Shown: one piece after another, positions 38,828 through 48,086 of the stretch
Layout: each line of letters opens with the position of its first letter
Position numbering within the stretch: the stretch's first letter is position 1
Source of the DNA: Psychromonas sp. CD1
Lineage (GTDB): Bacteria; Pseudomonadota; Gammaproteobacteria; Enterobacterales; Psychromonadaceae
Assembly (NCBI RefSeq): GCF_002239585.1
Contig: NZ_NDFH01000002.1
Span: forward strand, 62,001-126,000
Direction: 5' to 3'
DNA length: 64,000 bases
Made by a program: the position numbers and the translations under genes
The notes under the pieces: generated by a model
What the model saw: only the letters and a program-made list of their open reading frames with translations
Told to the model about the DNA's origin: nothing
Databases searched by the model: none

Positions 38828-39406
38828 TTAAAATTGATTATTTTGTTTTTGAATGATTAACCAAGATGCCTTTCGAACTTGCGCGACTAATTCTTCATTT
38901 TTTTCTAAGCGTTGACGTAATATATGTTTAGCAAGATTGATAGCGGAATCAAAACTAAGTGAGAGTAAAGCTTCAATCGGCCAAGCATGAAAGGTATTAT
39001 TATCGATACCTTGTTGATAAAAATCGAATAAAGGAGAAAAAACATTTGATCTTAATATGTTTTTTATTTCTTTTCTGTCATGTCCAGGTCGAAAGAGTAG
39101 CATATCAACTACATTTAATCGCTGTGGGTTACGTAAAACAGAATTGAATGTGTTTTTCCATAAAATCTCATATTTTTGTTGTAGGGACTGAGTATCAGTC
39201 CAATTCTCAAATAATTTATTTGCGACTTGCATGTTAATGTGGATCAGCAGTTCTGAAAGTAGTGCGTCTTTATTTTTAAAATAGCAATAAATCGTACCGG
39301 CCGCGATATCTGCTCGTTGTGCTAATAACTTCATGGATAAACCATAAAAGCCACGCTCAGAAAGCAGTGTTTCGGCTGCTATTAAAATGGTAATGCGTTT
39401 ATCCAT
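38828..39406 (-). CDS. TetR/AcrR-type transcriptional repressor of the efflux operon
   Basis: 192 residues from the ATG at 39406. The helix-turn-helix is typical (SMKLLAQRADIAAGTIYCYFKNKDAL, residues 25-50), with a variable ligand-binding C-terminal domain. An upstream in-frame ATG at 39436 lies inside a perfect palindrome that looks like the operator, and GGTGGG sits just before 39406, so the shorter form is chosen. It is first in the operon with the adaptor and permease and probably represses the operon, being released by a pump substrate. Confidence 0.88.
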   Translation of the reverse strand: MDKRITILIAAETLLSERGFYGLSMKLLAQRADIAAGTIYCYFKNKDALLSELLIHINMQVANKLFENWTDTQSLQQKYEILWKNTFNSVLRNPQRLNVVDMLLFRPGHDRKEIKNILRSNVFSPLFDFYQQGIDNNTFHAWPIEALLSLSFDSAINLAKHILRQRLEKNEELVAQVRKASWLIIQKQNNQF

Positions 39407-39423
39407 GGTTCCCACCAATAATG

Positions 39424-39437
39424 AATGAACGTTCATT
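39424..39437. promoter_or_regulatory. Palindromic operator for the TetR-type regulator
   Basis: AATGAACGTTCATT is a perfect 14-bp palindrome 18 bp before the regulator start, flanked by ATAATG and ATTAT sequences that extend the symmetry. Short perfect palindromes at this position are the usual binding sites of TetR-family repressors controlling their own operons. Confidence 0.65.
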
Positions 39438-39549
39438 ATTATCTATTCATAAAATTATGCAATATTAAAATACATTTTTATGCCCTTTAATTGAAATATA
39501 GGCACAAAGGTGCGTAAAATTGATTTATTTTGGTATTTTAGGAAAAATC

Positions 39550-41559
39550 ATGGAACTAAACCCTGGGCAAGATGCTGCGGTAAAAATGATATCTGGACCT
39601 TGTTTGGTATTAGCGGGTGCGGGGAGTGGTAAAACACGAGTTATCACCAATAAAATTGCTTATTTGGTTGAGCATTGTGATTATCTGGCTAAAAATATTG
39701 CGGCGGTGACCTTTACTAATAAAGCTGCTCGAGAAATGAAAGAGCGTGTCAGTAAAACCCTAGGGCGTAAGGCTGCTCGTGGATTAATGATTTCTACTTT
39801 TCATTCTTTGGGGCTTAATATTATAAAAAGAGAAGTAAAAACGTTAGGTATGAAATCTGGTTTTACACTTTTTGATGATCAAGATACTCTTGCGTTATTA
39901 AAAGAATTAAGCGTAAAAAAAATTCAAGAAGATATGGATATTTTAAAGTTATTAGTGTCGACAATATCAAACTGGAAAAATAGTTTGATATTGCCTGCAC
40001 AGGCTCTTCGACTAGCAAAAAATGAGCAAGATAATTTATTTGCACATTTGTATGACAATTATCAGCGTCAATTAAAAGCTTATAATGCCGTGGACTTCGA
40101 TGATTTAATCGTATTGCCGACGTTACTCTTAACACATAAAAAAGAGGTTCGTCTACGTTGGCAAAAAAAAATTCGTTATCTTTTAGTAGATGAATATCAA
40201 GATACGAATACCAGTCAGTATGAATTAATCAAAGCACTTGTTGGAGAACGAGCGCGTTTTACTGTTGTGGGAGATGATGATCAGTCGATTTATTCATGGC
40301 GTGGTGCTCGCCCTGAAAATTTGCGCTTATTACAGCATGATTTTCCCCAGTTAAAAGTAATTAAATTAGAGCAAAATTATCGTTCTAGCCAACGTATATT
40401 AAAAGCCGCGAATATTTTAATTGCAAATAATCCACATGAATTTGAAAAACGTTTATTTAGTGAATTGAGCTATGGAGAGCCTATAAAAGTTTTAAGCGCT
40501 AAAAATGAACAGCATGAAGCCGAGCGCGTTGTTATGGAAATTTCAGGGCATAAATTTATGAATAATGCTAGTTTTAAAGATTATGCGGTGCTGTATCGGG
40601 GTAATCATCAAAGTCGTTTATTAGAAAAATTGATGATGGAAAATCGTATACCATACAAAATTAGTGGAGGGACATCTTTTTTTGCACGCAGTGAAGTCAA
40701 GGATATCATGGCTTATTTGAAATTATTAGTGAATCAAAAAGATGAGAATGCATTTATTAGAGTTATCAATAAGCCACCCCGAGGCATCGGTGCAACGAGT
40801 CGAGAAAAATTAGGTAATTATGCAAATTTACGGCAGATAAGTATGTTTTCAGCCAGTTTTGAAATCGGCCTTGAGCAAACATTATCGGGTCGAGGCTTAT
40901 CTTCACTACAAACTTTTACTCGTTGGTTAGTAGAATTAAATGAGCGTTTATACCGAGATGCAAGTGTTGATGTGGTGCGTGATCTTATTCGCGACATTGG
41001 CTATGAAGACTGGCTTTATGAGAACAGTCCCAGCCCTAAAGCGGCTGAAATGCAAATGAAAAATGTATCAATGCTCTTTAAATGGGTATCTGAAATGTTA
41101 CAGGGAGATAGCTTAGACGAGGCGATGACATTAGAAGAAGTCGTTGCGCGCCTTACATTGCGCGATATGTTGTCGCGCAATGAAGAAGATACAGAGCTTG
41201 ATCAAGTACAATTAATGACATTACATGCGTCTAAAGGCTTAGAGTTTCCTTATGTATATTTAATCGGAATGGAAGAGGGTATTTTACCTCATCAGGTAAG
41301 TATCGATGAAGATAATGTAGAAGAAGAGCGTCGCCTTGCATACGTAGGGATCACTCGTGCACAAAAAGAATTAACTTTTATTATGGCTAAAGAACGCAGT
41401 CAGTATGGAGAAATCATTAAACCGTTACCCAGTCGATTTTTATTTGAATTAGCGCAAGATGATTTACAATGGGAAAGTGGTCCGTTGAAAAAAACAGACA
41501 AGCAAAAACAACAACTTGCTGAAAAAGGGATTGCGAGTTTAAAAGCATTATTTGATTAA
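39550..41559 (+). CDS. rep: ATP-dependent DNA helicase Rep
   Basis: 669 residues (E. coli Rep 673). A superfamily 1 3'-5' helicase that clears proteins ahead of the replication fork and restarts stalled forks. Motifs: Walker [10 protein letters not shown], motif Ia [36 protein letters not shown], and [16 protein letters not shown]. Similarity to Rep is stronger than to UvrD, for example in [19 protein letters not shown]. The ATG at 39550 has AGGA before it, so the longer in-frame start is not used. The last 30 residues, rich in Lys and Gln, match the DnaB-contacting tail region. Confidence 0.96.
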   Translation: MELNPGQDAAVKMISGPCLVLAGAGSGKTRVITNKIAYLVEHCDYLAKNIAAVTFTNKAAREMKERVSKTLGRKAARGLMISTFHSLGLNIIKREVKTLGMKSGFTLFDDQDTLALLKELSVKKIQEDMDILKLLVSTISNWKNSLILPAQALRLAKNEQDNLFAHLYDNYQRQLKAYNAVDFDDLIVLPTLLLTHKKEVRLRWQKKIRYLLVDEYQDTNTSQYELIKALVGERARFTVVGDDDQSIYSWRGARPENLRLLQHDFPQLKVIKLEQNYRSSQRILKAANILIANNPHEFEKRLFSELSYGEPIKVLSAKNEQHEAERVVMEISGHKFMNNASFKDYAVLYRGNHQSRLLEKLMMENRIPYKISGGTSFFARSEVKDIMAYLKLLVNQKDENAFIRVINKPPRGIGATSREKLGNYANLRQISMFSASFEIGLEQTLSGRGLSSLQTFTRWLVELNERLYRDASVDVVRDLIRDIGYEDWLYENSPSPKAAEMQMKNVSMLFKWVSEMLQGDSLDEAMTLEEVVARLTLRDMLSRNEEDTELDQVQLMTLHASKGLEFPYVYLIGMEEGILPHQVSIDEDNVEEERRLAYVGITRAQKELTFIMAKERSQYGEIIKPLPSRFLFELAQDDLQWESGPLKKTDKQKQQLAEKGIASLKALFD

Positions 41560-41883
41560 GGGCTCTATTAATCTACCTTTGTTCTCTTTGTATTATTATT
41601 TAGACTATTAAGGCGAATGTTTATTACGCTGGCGCTTTTTTTATTGAAATATTGAGAATAAATATTTTATTTCTACTTTTTCAGATAACTACAGATAAAG
41701 TGATAAACCGCGTTTAATATAGGACTCACCGACTTTTAATCGGTAAATCCTATCAAAATGATAATTTTAAACAATTTATCCAATCAATGTAAATCAGCTA
41801 TCAATGTAAATCAGCTACTATGTATATATCAAATAAGTGTGATACTTATTTACTTTATTAATAAAACTTTTAAGGAACGAGTC
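41560..41883. other. Intergenic region with inverted and direct repeats before the peroxiredoxin gene
   Basis: No gene is seen. A two-part inverted repeat occupies 41719-41753: ATAGGA with TCCTAT outside, ACCGA with TCGGT inside, and a 3-by-3 internal loop. A perfect 17-bp tandem repeat, ATCAATGTAAATCAGCT, follows at 41783-41799 and 41800-41816. Both sit in the likely promoter region of the peroxiredoxin-glutaredoxin gene and could be regulatory. A T-run near 41636 after a weak GC stem may terminate rep. Confidence 0.6.
41783..41816. repeat. 17-bp perfect tandem repeat
   Basis: Two head-to-tail copies of ATCAATGTAAATCAGCT, 68 bp before the peroxiredoxin-glutaredoxin start. It could be a repeated activator site or a replication-slippage product. 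Confidence 0.9.
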
Positions 41884-42615
41884 ATGTTAGATAATATTGA
41901 AGGCCAAAAAATTCCAAATGTTACTTTCCCAACCCGTCAGGGTGATGCATGGGTCAATGTATCAACGGATCAACTTTTTGCAGATAAAACAGTGGTGGTA
42001 TTTGCATTACCGGGTGCTTTTACTCCGACGTGTTCATCTACGCATCTCCCTCGTTATAATGAACTTGCACGTGTATTCAAAGAGAATGGCGTCGATGATA
42101 TTATTTGTTTAGCGGTTAATGATACCTTTGTTATGAATGCTTGGCTTGCTGATCAAGAAGCAGAAAATATTACGGTTGTACCCGATGGTAATGGTGATTT
42201 TACAAAAGGTATGGGTATGTTGGTTGATAAAAGTGACATTGGTTTTGGTAAGCGTAGCTGGCGCTATAGTATGCTGGTTAAAAATGGTGTGATTGAAAAA
42301 ATGTTCATTGAGCCAAATCAACCTGGTGACCCCTTTGAAGTTTCTGATGCAGATACGATGTTAAATTACATTAACCCTGTCGCTAAAGCGCCAGCTGCTG
42401 TGACTTTATTTACAAAACCGGGTTGTCCTTTCTGTGCAAAAGCGAAACAAGCCTTACAAGATAAGAATATTTCATTTGAAGAAATTGTTTTAGGCACCGA
42501 TGCAACAAGTGTCAGTTTAAAAGCGATTACAGGGCAAAGTACCGTGCCTCAATTATATGTTAATGGTGAACATATCGGTGATAGTGAAGCAATTATTGCT
42601 TATGTGAACAAATAA
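41884..42615 (+). CDS. Hybrid peroxiredoxin-glutaredoxin
   Basis: 243 residues fusing a Prx5-type peroxiredoxin (about 1-165) to a glutaredoxin (about 170-243). The peroxidatic Cys50 is in PGAFTPTCSS. The glutaredoxin dithiol is Cys181 and Cys184 (GCPFC), with the glutathione-binding TVPQLYVNGEHIGDSE. It reduces peroxides with electrons from glutathione delivered in cis, as in the Haemophilus enzyme. The ATG at 41884 has AAGGA before it; an upstream in-frame ATG at 41758 would add a non-homologous tail and is rejected. The flavoprotein gene at 42856 may be functionally linked. Confidence 0.95.
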   Translation: MLDNIEGQKIPNVTFPTRQGDAWVNVSTDQLFADKTVVVFALPGAFTPTCSSTHLPRYNELARVFKENGVDDIICLAVNDTFVMNAWLADQEAENITVVPDGNGDFTKGMGMLVDKSDIGFGKRSWRYSMLVKNGVIEKMFIEPNQPGDPFEVSDADTMLNYINPVAKAPAAVTLFTKPGCPFCAKAKQALQDKNISFEEIVLGTDATSVSLKAITGQSTVPQLYVNGEHIGDSEAIIAYVNK

Positions 42616-42642
42616 ACTCATCTATACGATGTATTAATGGCG

Positions 42643-42686
42643 AAGGATAAAGTGCGAGTAAATGCTGATACGCACCTTATTCTTTT
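42643..42686 (+). terminator. Terminator after the peroxiredoxin-glutaredoxin gene
   Basis: Arms 42643-42656 and 42671-42684 form a 14-bp stem with one mismatch and one wobble around a 14-nt loop, ending in TCTTTT. It lies 28 nt past the stop, so the flavoprotein gene downstream likely has its own promoter. Confidence 0.65.
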
Positions 42687-42855
42687 GCAAAATCTATCTC
42701 CTATAAAAAGTTTACAGCTGTTATTTTTCACTTGAAAATAATGCGCAGATTTAAACTTTGTCTTTCCCTATTGATAAATATCTTTGCTCAGCGCGGCTCA
42801 TCAACTCTATTTATAGAGTTTATTTGGCGTATACAACAAAGTAATTGGAGTTGTA

Positions 42856-44307
42856 ATGAAAAAAATTGAAGTGAAAATTGTAATTATCGGTGGTGGTACT
42901 GCAGGGCTTGCCGCTTATCGTGCCGCGAAAGAAAAGACTGATTCAGTGTTACTTATTGAAGGCGCTCAATTTGGAACAACATGTGCACGTGTCGGTTGTA
43001 TGCCAAGTAAATTATTGATAGCTGCGGCTGACGCTGCGCATCAAATACAGCATAGTGAGCCATTTGGTATTTTTGTCGAAGGTAATGTGCGTATTGATGG
43101 CAAAAAAGTGATGCAACGCATTCGTCATGAGCGGGATCGTTTTGTGGGTTTTGTTTTAGATGCGGTAGCGGGTATCGACAGCAAAGATAAATTATTTGGT
43201 AAAGCGGTTTTTATTAATAAACACCAATTACAAATCGGCAATCATAGCATTGTTAATGCAGAGCGTATTGTAATAGCAACGGGATCGAGGCCAAGTTATC
43301 CCGATATTTGGAATGCATTAGGTGATAAATTAATTATTAATGACGATCTGTTTAATTGGACTGATTTGCCTACGTCGATTGCTATTTTTGGGCCTGGTGT
43401 CATAGGTCTTGAACTTGGTCAATCGTTACATCGCTTAGGAGTTAAAGTTTTTATGTTTGGAATGGGGGGGCAAGTTGGACCCTTTACCGATGTTGATGTG
43501 ATGGAGTATGCTCGGAAAACATTTATGGATGAGTTTTTCTTAGATGCTGATGCGACGATAAAAGAGATGCTACGCAAAGATGATGGTGTGCAAATCACTT
43601 ATCTTGATAAAAAAGGAAAAGAACAAGTTATCCTTGTTGATCAAGTTCTAGCGGCAACCGGACGGCGCCCTAATGTGGATAAGTTAGGGTTAGACAACAT
43701 TAAAATCGAACTTGACTCACGTGGTGTGCCACTTGCGGACCCGTTTACGATGCAAACATCTATTCCCTCGATTTTTATTGCCGGTGATGCTAGTAATCAA
43801 ATGCCTCTTTTACATGAAGCTGCAGATCAAGGGAAAATTGCGGGTAATAATGCGGCGCTTTATCCTCATATTCGTGTAGGTTTACGTCGTAGTGCAATTG
43901 CTGCGGTATTTACTGATCCACAATTGGCGATGATTGGTTTAAGTCGCAAGCAAGTGATTGCTAAATTAGGTGCGTGCTCTTGTTTTGAAACGGGTGTTGT
44001 ATCCTTTGAAGATCAAGGACGTAGCCGAGTGATGTTGAAAAACAAAGGCTTATTACACATTTATGCAGAGCAGGGCACTGGGCGACTGTTAGGTGCGGAG
44101 ATGATAGGGCCACAAGTCGAACATTTAGCACATTTACTCGCATGGGCACATCAAAATAGAATGACAATATCGCAAATGCTAGAGATGCCTTTTTATCACC
44201 CGGTGATAGAAGAAGGTGTACGTACTGCGCTACGCGATCTTAATGCAAAATTAAAATTAGGCTCTGCAATGATTAATCAATGTATGGAGTGTGGGCCTGG
44301 CTGCTAA
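42856..44307 (+). CDS. Dihydrolipoamide dehydrogenase-like flavoprotein disulfide reductase
   Basis: 483 residues of the class I pyridine nucleotide-disulfide oxidoreductase family. The FAD-binding GGGTAGLAA is at 12-20, the redox pair Cys43 and Cys48 is in CARVGC, the NAD(P)-binding region is GPGVIGLELG, and FIAGDA and the C-terminal HPVIEE base motif are present. It ends in three extra cysteines (Cys476, Cys479, Cys483 in CMECGPGC), unlike true E3 subunits. No 2-oxoacid dehydrogenase genes are nearby. The C-terminal thiols recall mercuric reductase and large thioredoxin reductases, which pass electrons to a tail dithiol. The substrate is unknown. Confidence 0.88.
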   Translation: MKKIEVKIVIIGGGTAGLAAYRAAKEKTDSVLLIEGAQFGTTCARVGCMPSKLLIAAADAAHQIQHSEPFGIFVEGNVRIDGKKVMQRIRHERDRFVGFVLDAVAGIDSKDKLFGKAVFINKHQLQIGNHSIVNAERIVIATGSRPSYPDIWNALGDKLIINDDLFNWTDLPTSIAIFGPGVIGLELGQSLHRLGVKVFMFGMGGQVGPFTDVDVMEYARKTFMDEFFLDADATIKEMLRKDDGVQITYLDKKGKEQVILVDQVLAATGRRPNVDKLGLDNIKIELDSRGVPLADPFTMQTSIPSIFIAGDASNQMPLLHEAADQGKIAGNNAALYPHIRVGLRRSAIAAVFTDPQLAMIGLSRKQVIAKLGACSCFETGVVSFEDQGRSRVMLKNKGLLHIYAEQGTGRLLGAEMIGPQVEHLAHLLAWAHQNRMTISQMLEMPFYHPVIEEGVRTALRDLNAKLKLGSAMINQCMECGPGC

Positions 44308-44320
44308 ATAAATTCTGTAT

Positions 44321-44352
44321 GATTATTGGGCTGATACTAAGGCCTAATAATC
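44321..44352. terminator. Hairpin between convergent flavoprotein and ubiA genes
   Basis: GATTATTGGGC (44321-44331) pairs with GCCTAATAATC (44342-44352) with one G-U pair and a 10-nt loop. It lies in the 63-nt gap between convergent genes and may terminate both, though T-runs are absent. Confidence 0.5.
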
Positions 44353-44370
44353 GATACGGATGCGTAGAAC

Positions 44371-45237
44371 TCATAAGTAAGTTAAAAAAAGAGCAATAAA
44401 AATAACGGCTCCAATTTTATTGTTATTTAAAAAGGCTTGAAAATAGGCATCTTTCTCATTTTTTCTCATATCCCAATGCTGTTTAATAAATAACCCTAGT
44501 ACAAAACATAAGCTAATAAAATAAATAAGAGTCAAGTTCTCAAAAAAACCTAAAAGCAGTAAAAGAGCGCAACTAATAAGTTGTAAAATCGCGACAATAA
44601 CTCGCTCATAGGGTGCAAATAAAATAGCACTGGATTTCACACCTATTTTAAGGTCATCTTCTTTGTCGACCATTGCATATAGCGTGTCATAAGCGATGGT
44701 CCAAATGATATTGATGATAAATAATAGCCAAACAACAGTATCTAATCGGCCTGTTTGCGCAGCATATGCCATGGGAATTGACCAGCTAAAAGCAAGACCT
44801 AAAAAAAGCTGAGGTAAAGGTGTAAAGCGTTTGCTAAAGGGGTAGAAGAAAGCAAGTAATAAACCAATGAAAGACAGTTTTATCGTTAATGTATTTTGAG
44901 TTAGCACGAGAAAAAGAGAGACGGAGGACAGTATAAAAAACAGAATTAAAGCTTCTTTTGCTGATACCCTGCCTGAGGGTAGGGGGCGATTTTTGGTGCG
45001 AGCTACCGAGCCATCTATATTTCTATCTGCAAAGTCATTAATAACACATCCCGTACTGCGCATGAGGAACACGCCACAACTAAAAACGAATAACACACTG
45101 ATGTCAGGGACACCTTTGGCTGCAATCCATAAGGCCCAAAGTGTAGGCCAGAGTAATAACAACGATCCAATGGGTTTGTTTAACCGCATAAGTTCAAAAT
45201 AAGCTTTGCATTTTTCTTTTCTAGGTAAAAGTATCAT
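44371..45237 (-). CDS. ubiA: 4-hydroxybenzoate polyprenyltransferase
   Basis: 288 residues (E. coli 290). It attaches the polyprenyl tail to 4-hydroxybenzoate in ubiquinone synthesis. It is an integral inner-membrane enzyme with about nine helices. The two Asp-rich prenyl-diphosphate motifs are present: NDFADRNIDG and YDTLYAMVDKEDD. It follows ubiC in an ATGA-type overlap, so the two committed steps of ubiquinone synthesis are coupled, as in E. coli. Confidence 0.96.
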   Translation of the reverse strand: MILLPRKEKCKAYFELMRLNKPIGSLLLLWPTLWALWIAAKGVPDISVLFVFSCGVFLMRSTGCVINDFADRNIDGSVARTKNRPLPSGRVSAKEALILFFILSSVSLFLVLTQNTLTIKLSFIGLLLAFFYPFSKRFTPLPQLFLGLAFSWSIPMAYAAQTGRLDTVVWLLFIINIIWTIAYDTLYAMVDKEDDLKIGVKSSAILFAPYERVIVAILQLISCALLLLLGFFENLTLIYFISLCFVLGLFIKQHWDMRKNEKDAYFQAFLNNNKIGAVIFIALFLTYL

Positions 45238-45788
45238 CTATAAATTCCCGATGCAGGCAGAAATAATTCGCTGACTAATAAAGGATTATTGTTGAGATAG
45301 AACAAAGAACGTCTTGCCCATAATGAATCGTTATTAGATTGATTTATTTGTTTTAAAAGTTGATGTGCAGAAGAATGCTCTTTAAATTCGAAAAACTCAA
45401 AGGTATCACGAGTCATATTTGCGTGATTAAATAATATTTTACCTAAGGGTTGGTTATCAATATAAGCTAAAATTGTTGAATGCGCATTTAAAGTTGAAAT
45501 TGGGATCTCGGTTTGTGCAAAGATGACCGCTTTATGATCTACATATAAAAAAACGTTACGTACTAACACTTTTATTTCATTGTTAAAATAGCCAGATAAA
45601 AATGTGCTAGGCTTTATTAATTCTTGGGATTTAACACGAACCTCAAAAGTTTTCGCTAAGGATTCTAGCTTTAAGGTTAAAGAATCTGGATCGGATAACC
45701 AAGCGCGAATTTTGGGTGAGCAATTTAATTTTTTTTGCTCTGTGAACCACGCGATAGAAGAGTTAAATATTCCTAAAGTATCAGCCAT
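45234..45788 (-). CDS. ubiC: Chorismate pyruvate-lyase
   Basis: 184 residues (E. coli 165). It removes pyruvate from chorismate to give 4-hydroxybenzoate, the substrate of UbiA. Family features include WLSDPDSLTLKLESLAKTFEVRV near residues 29-51, a central LVRNVFLYVDHKAVIFAQTEIP and the C-terminal LWARRSLFYLNNNPLLVSELFLP. Its stop overlaps the ubiA start by 4 nt. The divergent FliL-like gene begins about 100 nt away. Confidence 0.94.
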   Translation of the reverse strand: MADTLGIFNSSIAWFTEQKKLNCSPKIRAWLSDPDSLTLKLESLAKTFEVRVKSQELIKPSTFLSGYFNNEIKVLVRNVFLYVDHKAVIFAQTEIPISTLNAHSTILAYIDNQPLGKILFNHANMTRDTFEFFEFKEHSSAHQLLKQINQSNNDSLWARRSLFYLNNNPLLVSELFLPASGIYR

Positions 45789-45885
45789 GAGCGCCTTGAA
45801 TACAGTAATATAATAATTTATTACTATAGCACCTCATTACGCTCAAATATTCTTTTTCTACATTTGTCACAGAGGAAATAATATA

Positions 45886-46287
45886 GTGAAAAAAATTCTA
45901 CTTTGTTTATTTTGTTTTTCTCTTTTTAGCCCATTTATTTTGGCCCATAAAGATATCGTGCAGAATGATTATCAGTACTTTTTACTTGAACCCGATATTA
46001 TTACTAATTATATAAAAACGGGAAAACGCATTGGTTTTGTACGTATTTCAGTTGAGTTAATGGTGAATTCTAAAATTGACTATGCACTTTTAAAGCAGCA
46101 CGAACCACTTATCAGAGATAAGATTATTACTATTTTTGGGGAGCAAAGTGAAACGGATATTAAGTCAAGCGCTGAGCGAGAAAGGATCCGAGCTCAATGT
46201 TTAGAAGATGTTAATTCATTATTGTTTGCGGAAACAGGTAGAAAACCGATAAAAGAATTAATCTTTACTAAATATTTGTATCAATAG
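45886..46287 (+). CDS. FliL-family secreted or periplasmic protein
   Basis: 133 residues with a signal peptide (about 1-20, ending ILA). The mature part YQYFLLEPDIITNYIKTGKRIGFVRI followed by VELMVNS, ALLKQHEPLIRDKIITIFGE and a C-terminal LLFAETGRKPIKELIFTKYLYQ matches the FliL-like domain (stomatin-like fold). It is not in a flagellar operon; stand-alone copies beside ubiC occur in marine gammaproteobacteria. The start is GTG at 45886 with an AGAGGA site upstream. Function is unclear; a motility role is inference. Confidence 0.8.
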   Translation: MKKILLCLFCFSLFSPFILAHKDIVQNDYQYFLLEPDIITNYIKTGKRIGFVRISVELMVNSKIDYALLKQHEPLIRDKIITIFGEQSETDIKSSAERERIRAQCLEDVNSLLFAETGRKPIKELIFTKYLYQ

Positions 46288-46368
46288 TCATATTTGTGGT
46301 TGTAAGGATAATATAAGAATATTTTTAGCGTTATCTTGTCGATTGTTTAAGCATGATTGTGATTTTGA

Positions 46369-46396
46369 TTGTTATTTTGCCTAAAAAGAGTATGAT
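46369..46396 (+). promoter_or_regulatory. Promoter of the rpsP-rimM-trmD-rplS operon
   Basis: TTGTTA (46369-46374), a 16-bp spacer and TATGAT (46391-46396), 76 nt before rpsP. The leader contains a hairpin (46422-46428 with 46433-46439, one wobble) whose role is unknown. Confidence 0.65.
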
Positions 46397-46472
46397 TTTG
46401 CGGCTTTCTACAAAAGCAGGCGGTCAGAGATTTCTGGCCAAAGATGTTTAATAATTTAATATAGAGGACGAT

Positions 46473-46724
46473 ATGGTAACAATTCGTTTAGCTCGTGGTG
46501 GCGCAAAAAAACGCCCATTCTACCAAGTGGTAGTAACTGATAGCCGTAATGCACGTGACGGTCGTTTTATCGAAAAAGTAGGGTTCTTTAACCCAACTGC
46601 ACAAGGTAAAGCAGAAAAATTACGTTTAGATACAGATCGCATTAACCATTGGCTTGGCCTTGGTGCACAATTAAGTGATCGCGTATCTAAATTATTGAAA
46701 GACAACGCAAAAGCGGTAGCTTAA
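46473..46724 (+). CDS. rpsP: 30S ribosomal protein S16
   Basis: 83 residues (E. coli 82), starting [20 protein letters not shown], the family signature. S16 binds the 16S 5' domain and is needed for 30S body assembly. It is the first gene of the conserved four-gene operon. AGAGGA precedes the ATG. Confidence 0.98.
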   Translation: MVTIRLARGGAKKRPFYQVVVTDSRNARDGRFIEKVGFFNPTAQGKAEKLRLDTDRINHWLGLGAQLSDRVSKLLKDNAKAVA

Positions 46725-46749
46725 TTGCGAATTGGTGAGGAGAATTTAA

Positions 46750-47277
46750 GTGAGTAACGTAGCAGAGCCAATTGTGATTGGAAAATTTGGTGCCGTTCAT
46801 GGTATTAAAGGCTGGTTAAAAATTCACTCCTACACCGATGATGCTGAAAGTATTTTTCAATACAAGCCATTGTTGATGAAGTATAACGGTGTGATGCAGG
46901 AAGTTAATATAACGGCTTGGAAAGCACATAGTGGTACATTTGTTGCAAAAATAAAAAGTTTTGATGTACGTGAAGAGTCACAAGCCCTTGTTGGTGTTGA
47001 ACTTCTTGTGAATGTCACTGAACTTCCTGAATTGGAAGATGATTTTTATTGGCGAGATTTGATTGGCTGTCAAGTTGAAACTGACAAAGGTTATCATTTG
47101 GGTGTTGTCACCGATATGATGGAAACAGGCTCTAAAGATGTGCTTGTTGTTAAAGCCAATGCAAATGATGCTTTCGGACAAAAACAACGGTTAATTCCGT
47201 TTATTAAAGAGCAGGTAGTATTAGATGTTAATATTACAGGCAAACTAATTATAGTTAATTGGGAACCTGATTTCTGA
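46750..47277 (+). CDS. rimM: Ribosome maturation factor RimM
   Basis: 175 residues from a GTG start at 46750 with GAGGAG upstream (E. coli 182). RimM helps mature the 30S head by binding S19. The N-terminal VIGKFGAVHGIKGWLKIHSYTD and the PRC-barrel part FYWRDLIGCQVETDKGYHLG are diagnostic. It lies between rpsP and trmD as in most bacteria. Confidence 0.97.
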   Translation: MSNVAEPIVIGKFGAVHGIKGWLKIHSYTDDAESIFQYKPLLMKYNGVMQEVNITAWKAHSGTFVAKIKSFDVREESQALVGVELLVNVTELPELEDDFYWRDLIGCQVETDKGYHLGVVTDMMETGSKDVLVVKANANDAFGQKQRLIPFIKEQVVLDVNITGKLIIVNWEPDF

Positions 47278-47295
47278 CACCTTAGGAGAATTGCA

Positions 47296-48045
47296 ATGTG
47301 GATTGGGGTTATTAGCCTCTTCCCGGATATGTTTCGGGCCATTAGCGAAAATGGGGTGACAGGTCGAGCGGTAAAAAATAATCTGCTTTCTATCCAATGT
47401 TGGAATCCTCGAGATTTTACTTTGGATAAACATAGAACGGTCGATGATCGTCCTTATGGTGGTGGTCCGGGTATGTTGATGATGGTGCAACCTTTGCGGG
47501 ATGCTATCAACGCAGCAAAACAAACGGCCAAAGAAGCAGGGCATGAGGCAAAGGTGATTTACCTTTCACCTCAAGGTCGATGTTTAGACCATCGTGGTGC
47601 ACAATTTTTAGCATCAAAGCATATGGCTTTGATTCTAGTTGCTGGGCGTTATGAGGGAATAGATGAGCGTATAATCGAAAGCTTAATCGATGAAGAATGG
47701 TCGGTTGGTGATTATGTGTTAAGTGGTGGGGAGCTACCAGCCATGATTTTAATTGATGCTTTAGCACGTTTTGTGCCGGGTGTCTTAGGTCATGTGCTAT
47801 CAGCAGAGCAAGACTCCTTTGCGGAAGGATTGCTTGACTGCCCTCATTATACGCGCCCAGAAGTGTTAGATGGAAAAACAGTGCCAAGTGTTTTATTAAG
47901 TGGTGATCATGAAAAAATTCGTCTATGGCGATTAAAAAAATCATTACAACGCACGTTACAAAGAAGACCCGATTTATTAAACAACCTAGCTCTGACTGAC
48001 GAGCAAGCAACACTGCTTGCTGCTCTGCAAAGTGACTCCAACTAA
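47296..48045 (+). CDS. trmD: tRNA (guanine(37)-N1)-methyltransferase
   Basis: 249 residues (E. coli 255). It methylates G37 of tRNAs reading CNN codons and prevents frameshifting. The SPOUT knot motifs are clear: [38 protein letters not shown] and [15 protein letters not shown]. The ATG at 47296 is preceded by TTAGGAG. rplS follows after 41 nt. Confidence 0.98.
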   Translation: MWIGVISLFPDMFRAISENGVTGRAVKNNLLSIQCWNPRDFTLDKHRTVDDRPYGGGPGMLMMVQPLRDAINAAKQTAKEAGHEAKVIYLSPQGRCLDHRGAQFLASKHMALILVAGRYEGIDERIIESLIDEEWSVGDYVLSGGELPAMILIDALARFVPGVLGHVLSAEQDSFAEGLLDCPHYTRPEVLDGKTVPSVLLSGDHEKIRLWRLKKSLQRTLQRRPDLLNNLALTDEQATLLAALQSDSN

Positions 48046-48086
48046 GTAGCGATGTTATTGGCTAACTAGGTAATAAAGGTATTAAA

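Noticed and set aside
47507-48013. 168-codon antisense frame in trmD
   Set aside because: trmD is unmistakable on the plus strand; the antisense frame has no start signal or similarity.
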